Assembly (NCBI GenBank): GCA_910585635.1
Contig: CAJUFE010000030.1
Location: 1 to 54,620, forward strand
Direction: 5' to 3'
Source: an uncultured Lachnospiraceae bacterium
GTDB taxonomy: Bacteria > Bacillota > Clostridia > Lachnospirales > Lachnospiraceae
Length of the DNA stretch: 54,620 nucleotides
Below, in pieces: positions 50,905 to 54,620 of this stretch. Made by a program: the position numbers and the translations under genes. The stretch's first letter is position 1. Each line of letters starts with the position of its first letter. The notes under the pieces are model-generated. The model worked only from the letters and a program-made list of their open reading frames with translations, did not search any database and was not told the DNA's origin.

Positions 50905-51714
50905 CTATTCTCCAGCTTTCATTTCTGCCGCCTTCTTCGCCTCGGCCTCTTTCTTGACCTGGGCTGCCTTTAAGGCTGCTTCCTTCTTTGCCGCTGCCGC
51001 CTTGGCCTCTTCCTGTGCCCGGATCTCCTCCAGCTTGGAGTGATTGGCCGCACAGGCGGAGCCATTACAGCTGGCGCAGTTGCCGCCGCAGGCAAGGGCG
51101 GATCCCTGCGCAGGACCGTTGGTGGCGGAGGGCGCCTTGAACTTGTTCTGGAGCGCGGTCAGGCCGGCCAGCACGAAGAACGCGCCGGGAGCGAGACCGA
51201 AGATGGTGATCCTAAAGTCTTCCGGGATGATCTCCATCCCAAAGAACGCGCCGTTGCCTAAAAGCTCACGGAAGATGGCGATACAGGTCAGGCCCACCGT
51301 AAAGCCTAAGCCCATGCCGATCCCGTCGAACGCCGACTCGGCGACGCCGTTCTTCGCCGCATAGGCCTCCGCGCGGCCCAGGATGATACAGTTGACCACG
51401 ATCAGCGGGATGTAGATCCCCAGGGATTCATACAGGCTGGGGATATAAGCCTGCAAGAGCAGCTGGACCACAGTGACCAAGGAGGCCACGATGACGATAT
51501 AGGCCGGGATGCGCACCCGGTCCGGGATGATCTTCCGCAGCGCGGAAATGATCAGGTTCGAAAACACCAGGACCGCCGTGGTGGACAATCCCATACCCAC
51601 GCCGTTGATCGCCGTCGTGGTGACAGCCAGGGTCGGGCACATGCCTAACATCAGGACGAAGGTCGGGTTTTCTTTGATGATACCGTTGTATAAACGTTCT
51701 GCACATTTATTCAT
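50905..51714 (-). CDS. rnfE: Rnf complex membrane subunit E with Cys-rich C-terminal extension
   Basis: 269 residues. The first 190 are a normal RnfE with six helices (ENPTFVLMLGMCPTLAVTTT). An extension follows with four Cys in CGGNCASCNGSAC (Cys209, 213, 216, 221) and then an Ala/Lys/Glu-rich helix (about 225-269). The Cys cluster could bind metal or an iron-sulfur centre; its role is unknown. AGGAGG lies 7 bases before the ATG. Confidence 0.95.
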   Translation of the reverse strand: MNKCAERLYNGIIKENPTFVLMLGMCPTLAVTTTAINGVGMGLSTTAVLVFSNLIISALRKIIPDRVRIPAYIVIVASLVTVVQLLLQAYIPSLYESLGIYIPLIVVNCIILGRAEAYAAKNGVAESAFDGIGMGLGFTVGLTCIAIFRELLGNGAFFGMEIIPEDFRITIFGLAPGAFFVLAGLTALQNKFKAPSATNGPAQGSALACGGNCASCNGSACAANHSKLEEIRAQEEAKAAAAKKEAALKAAQVKKEAEAKKAAEMKAGE

Positions 51715-51725
51715 TTTCCCACCTC

Positions 51726-52337
51726 CTACTGTGCCATGCAGTTCTTTGCGAAATAAACTGCTGCATTGACCGCGCCAGTGACCGCATTGCTGGTGATCGT
51801 GGCGCCGCTGATCGCGTTGATCTCGTTATCCGCCGACGCGCCGTTCTTCGTGACGGCGAACTGGTCCACGTTCTTGCCTGCATACTGGCCCTTCCACTCC
51901 GGCTGCTGGGCGTTCATACCAAGGCCCGCGGTCTCGCCGATCGCCAAAAATTCGATGCCGCTGACCGTGCCGTCCGCCTGGATGCCCACCGATACGGTGA
52001 TCGCGCCGCCGTAGCCGTCGTTGGAGGTGGAGGTCACTACGTAACCTACCGGTGCGCCGGAAGCGTCCACCCCTGTGGCTGCCTCGTCCACCGTTACATT
52101 GCCAAAGCCCATCCCGGCGATCTCGGTGTTCGCCGTCGCCAGGGCATCGGTCAGATCGTCCGCCTCAAAATGATCCGCGTCGGGCAGGACCACCTTGTAA
52201 GCCTCGGACTTTGCCGCCAGCTCCGCCTCGGCGATGGGGCCCTTTGTCATCTCATAAACGCCGCCCAGACATGCTCCTGCTACCAGCGTGATCGCGAACA
52301 GGATCAGGGCGTCTTTCATAAATCCACCTTTGCTCAT
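51726..52337 (-). CDS. rnfG: Rnf complex FMN-binding subunit G
   Basis: 203 residues. One N-terminal membrane helix, then an FMN-binding domain. The flavinylation motif SGATIT (177-182, Thr182) would carry covalent FMN added by ApbE, which is not encoded in this window. The start overlaps the rnfD stop by 4 bases (ATGA). Confidence 0.96.
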   Translation of the reverse strand: MSKGGFMKDALILFAITLVAGACLGGVYEMTKGPIAEAELAAKSEAYKVVLPDADHFEADDLTDALATANTEIAGMGFGNVTVDEAATGVDASGAPVGYVVTSTSNDGYGGAITVSVGIQADGTVSGIEFLAIGETAGLGMNAQQPEWKGQYAGKNVDQFAVTKNGASADNEINAISGATITSNAVTGAVNAAVYFAKNCMAQ

Positions 52338-53260
52338 GCCTTTTTGCCCTCCTTTCCAAATGCTGTGGGAAGGGTATATCGCTCGATCAGCGGGACCAGC
52401 ATATTGCTGATGATGATCGCGTAGGAGACGCCTTCAGCCGAACCGCCGAAGAGCCGGAACAGGCCGGTCAGGAGTCCCAATACCACGCCGAACACGATCT
52501 GCCCCTTTGGCGTGATCGGGCTGGTGACGTAATCTGTCGCCATGAAGAACGCGCCGAAGAGGAGGCCGCCGCCGCATACATGGGCCGCCACGAAGCTCAT
52601 GTCCTGCTGTCCGAAGATGAACACGAACACCGCTGTGGTCGCTATGTAGGTCAGCGGGATCCGCAGGGAGATCACCTTCTTGACCACCATATAAGCCGCG
52701 CCGGCTAAAAGGGCCAGTACGGATACCTCGCCGATGGTGCCGGGGATGCGTCCCACGAACATGGCGGCCAGATCCACGCTCTGTCCGGCCTTTAACTGGG
52801 CCAGCGGCGTCGCTCCGGACCAGCCGTCCAAGGCAAAGCTGGACATCTTGCCGGCAAAGGAGATCAAAAGGAAGCATCTGCCCGCCAGGGCCGGGTTCAT
52901 GAAGTTCTGGCCCAGACCGCCGTAGAGCTGCTTCACCACCACGATCGCGAAGATGCCGCCCAGGGCCGGGATCCATAAGGGGATACCCGCCGGCATGTTC
53001 AGGGCCAGGATCATCCCGGTCACCAGGGCGCTGCCGTCCGCCACCGTGATGGGGAGCCCCATGGCGCTCTCATAAACATATTCGCTGAGAGCACAGGCCG
53101 CCATGGTGACCACGATCACTAAGAGCGCCTGGATGCCAAACTGATAAACACCGAAGGCTGCCGCCGGAAGCATGGCGATCAGCACATCGTACATGATACT
53201 TTTCGTTGTCACCGTGTCCCTGACGTGAGGGGAAGATGATACGTTCAATAATCGACTCAT
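52334..53260 (-). CDS. rnfD: Rnf complex membrane subunit D
   Basis: 308 residues with about eight to ten helices and the covalent FMN site SGAT (148-151, in SGATPLA). Together with RnfG it moves electrons across the membrane. The start at 53260 is chosen from AGGAGG at the rnfC stop codon; the longer frame would overlap rnfC by 29 bases. Confidence 0.96.
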   Translation of the reverse strand: MSRLLNVSSSPHVRDTVTTKSIMYDVLIAMLPAAAFGVYQFGIQALLVIVVTMAACALSEYVYESAMGLPITVADGSALVTGMILALNMPAGIPLWIPALGGIFAIVVVKQLYGGLGQNFMNPALAGRCFLLISFAGKMSSFALDGWSGATPLAQLKAGQSVDLAAMFVGRIPGTIGEVSVLALLAGAAYMVVKKVISLRIPLTYIATTAVFVFIFGQQDMSFVAAHVCGGGLLFGAFFMATDYVTSPITPKGQIVFGVVLGLLTGLFRLFGGSAEGVSYAIIISNMLVPLIERYTLPTAFGKEGKKA

Positions 53261-53273
53261 TTCCTTATCCCTC

Positions 53274-54599
53274 CTACGCTTTTTTTCTGCGGTTGGCCGC
53301 AACCTGTTTTCTCATGTCCTTAAAGGCCTGGGTGAGCGGACGCTTGGCGGGACATACATAGGTACAGCTGCCGCACTCCATACACTCCATGCCGTTCACC
53401 TTCTCAAAGCCCTCGCAGTCATTCTTTAAGGCCGCCCGCATCATCATGGGCGGTACGATATGGCTGGGACAAGCGGCCACACAGCGGCCGCAGCGGATAC
53501 AGGGTGTAGGCTCCATAGCCGCCACCATGTCCTTGGTAAAGCAGGTGAGGGCCGAGGAGGTCTTCGCCACGGGGACGTCGGTGGTGTAGATGGCCATGCC
53601 CATCATAGGACCGCCGGAGATGATCTTCTCTGGCTCTTCTTTAAAGCCGCCGGCCGCCTCGATCAGCTCCTGATAATTGGTCCCCAGCTTCACGCTGAAG
53701 TTCTTAGGATCGGCCACCGCGTCGCCGGTGATGGTGATGATCTTGCGGATCAGCGGGGTCTGCAGGCACACCGCATTGTAGATCGCGATGACCGTATCGA
53801 TGTTATCTACGATACAGCCTGCGTCCGCGGGGAGCATGGAGGAATTGACGCTGCGCCCGGTGACGGCGTAGATCAGGGAACGCTCGCCGCCCTGGGGGTA
53901 CTTGGTCAGGAGCTCGCAGACCTCGATCCGCGGCTCATCCTTCACCAGCTCCTTAAGCTTCTTGATCGCCTCCGGCTTATTGTTCTCGATGCCGATCACG
54001 CCCTTAGCGTTATCGAAAAGGGACAGGATCACCTTCAGGCCCCCAACGATCTTCTCCGGGGCCTCTAACATCATCCGGTAGTCGGAGGTCAGGTACGGCT
54101 CGCACTCCGCGCCGTTGACCAGGATGTAGTCGATCTTGGACTCATCCTTAGGCGTCAGCTTCACATGGGTGGGGAAGCCTGCCCCGCCCAGGCCTACGAT
54201 GCCGGCCTCTTTGATGATGTTCCGGATCTCTTCCTTGTACATCCCCCTGTAGTCCCGCTCCTCGCCGAAATGGGGGACGGCCTCGTACAGGCCATCATTT
54301 TCCACGATGATGCTGTCCACCATCTGCCCGCTGACCACCAGCCTGGGCTCTACTGCTTTGACCGTACCGGATACGGAACAGATCACATTAGCGGATACAA
54401 AACCGCCTGCTTCCCCTATGATCTGGCCCATCAGCACACGGTCGCCTTTTTTCACCAGCGGTTTCGCCGGAGCGCCGATATGCTGGGACATGGGGAACAC
54501 CAGCTCGCCTTTCGGCAGCAGTTCCTGAACCGGCTTGTTCTCTGACAGCTCTTTTCCTTCATAGGGATGAATGCCGCCTTTAAATGTAGCCAAACCCAT
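53274..54599 (-). CDS. rnfC: Rnf complex NADH-binding subunit C
   Basis: 441 residues. GLGGAGFPTHVK is the NADH/FMN-binding loop shared with the NuoF family, and two ferredoxin motifs follow (CIRCGRCVAACP, CMECGSCTYVCP). It passes electrons to NAD+ while the complex pumps Na+ or H+. It is the first gene of rnfCDGEAB; the promoter lies beyond the window. AAAGAGGG lies 9 bases before the ATG. Confidence 0.96.
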   Translation of the reverse strand: MGLATFKGGIHPYEGKELSENKPVQELLPKGELVFPMSQHIGAPAKPLVKKGDRVLMGQIIGEAGGFVSANVICSVSGTVKAVEPRLVVSGQMVDSIIVENDGLYEAVPHFGEERDYRGMYKEEIRNIIKEAGIVGLGGAGFPTHVKLTPKDESKIDYILVNGAECEPYLTSDYRMMLEAPEKIVGGLKVILSLFDNAKGVIGIENNKPEAIKKLKELVKDEPRIEVCELLTKYPQGGERSLIYAVTGRSVNSSMLPADAGCIVDNIDTVIAIYNAVCLQTPLIRKIITITGDAVADPKNFSVKLGTNYQELIEAAGGFKEEPEKIISGGPMMGMAIYTTDVPVAKTSSALTCFTKDMVAAMEPTPCIRCGRCVAACPSHIVPPMMMRAALKNDCEGFEKVNGMECMECGSCTYVCPAKRPLTQAFKDMRKQVAANRRKKA

Positions 54600-54620
54600 C
54601 TAACCAAACCCTCTTTCTAT

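Overview
The window looks like a chromosomal segment of a fairly GC-rich member of the Lachnospiraceae (Clostridia). The pointers are AGGAGG-type ribosome binding sites, sigma-A promoters (TTGACA, 17 bp, TATAAT), an Rnf operon in the clostridial order C-D-G-E-A-B, serine carboxypeptidases and a lysozyme carrying cell-wall-binding repeats, an extracellular FMN/FAD reductase, and an AAA-ATPase/nuclease family common in this group. No plasmid, prophage or CRISPR array is visible. GATC is strikingly frequent. I cannot name a species.

Layout. 1-1250: tRNA-Val (partial) and tRNA-Met, then an AT-rich 0.95 kb segment bounded by a second copy of the tRNA-Met 3' half. The segment carries a candidate type I toxin with an overlapping antisense RNA. 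1.3-6.5 kb: two divergent D,D-carboxypeptidases and a membrane-anchored NodB-type deacetylase. 6.9-9.0 kb: two G3E (CobW) GTPases, one with a very large His-rich segment. 9.4-12.7 kb: a metallophosphoesterase and an exported FMN/FAD reductase with its own promoter and operator-like dyad. 12.8-17.1 kb: an accessory islet (AAA-ATPase/nuclease, an aspartic-protease-like gene with a small partner, a frameshifted DUF4143 gene, a truncated GNAT gene). 17.4-22.7 kb: GH25 lysozyme, ZIP transporter, an orphan peptide-binding lipoprotein and a small membrane protein. 22.9-25.7 kb: ArsR regulator, free HMA chaperone and heavy-metal P-type ATPase. 25.9-30.4 kb: FMN riboswitch and ribD-ribE-ribBA-ribH. 30.7-35.4 kb: two convergent MATE transporters and a GGDEF/EAL protein with both active sites degenerate. 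35.6-41.7 kb: NCS2 purine permease, exonuclease with zinc ribbon, ClpA, ThrH, ClpS. 41.8-49.3 kb: secreted DUF5722 protein, tRNA-Ala, carB without carA, PepSY lipoprotein, Xre regulator and membrane partner. 49.5-54.6 kb: the complete rnfCDGEAB operon.

Themes. Flavin use recurs: the FMN-regulated riboflavin operon supplies precursors for covalently flavinylated RnfG and RnfD and for the extracellular reductase. Metal handling recurs (G3E GTPases, ZIP, ArsR/HMA/P-type ATPase). The intergenic DNA holds more structure than usual: two dispersed repeat families, a five-hairpin array after ribH, and several 12-28 bp minisatellites.

All functions are read from motifs in the translated sequence. No database search or folding program was run, and start sites were chosen by eye from ribosome binding sites.
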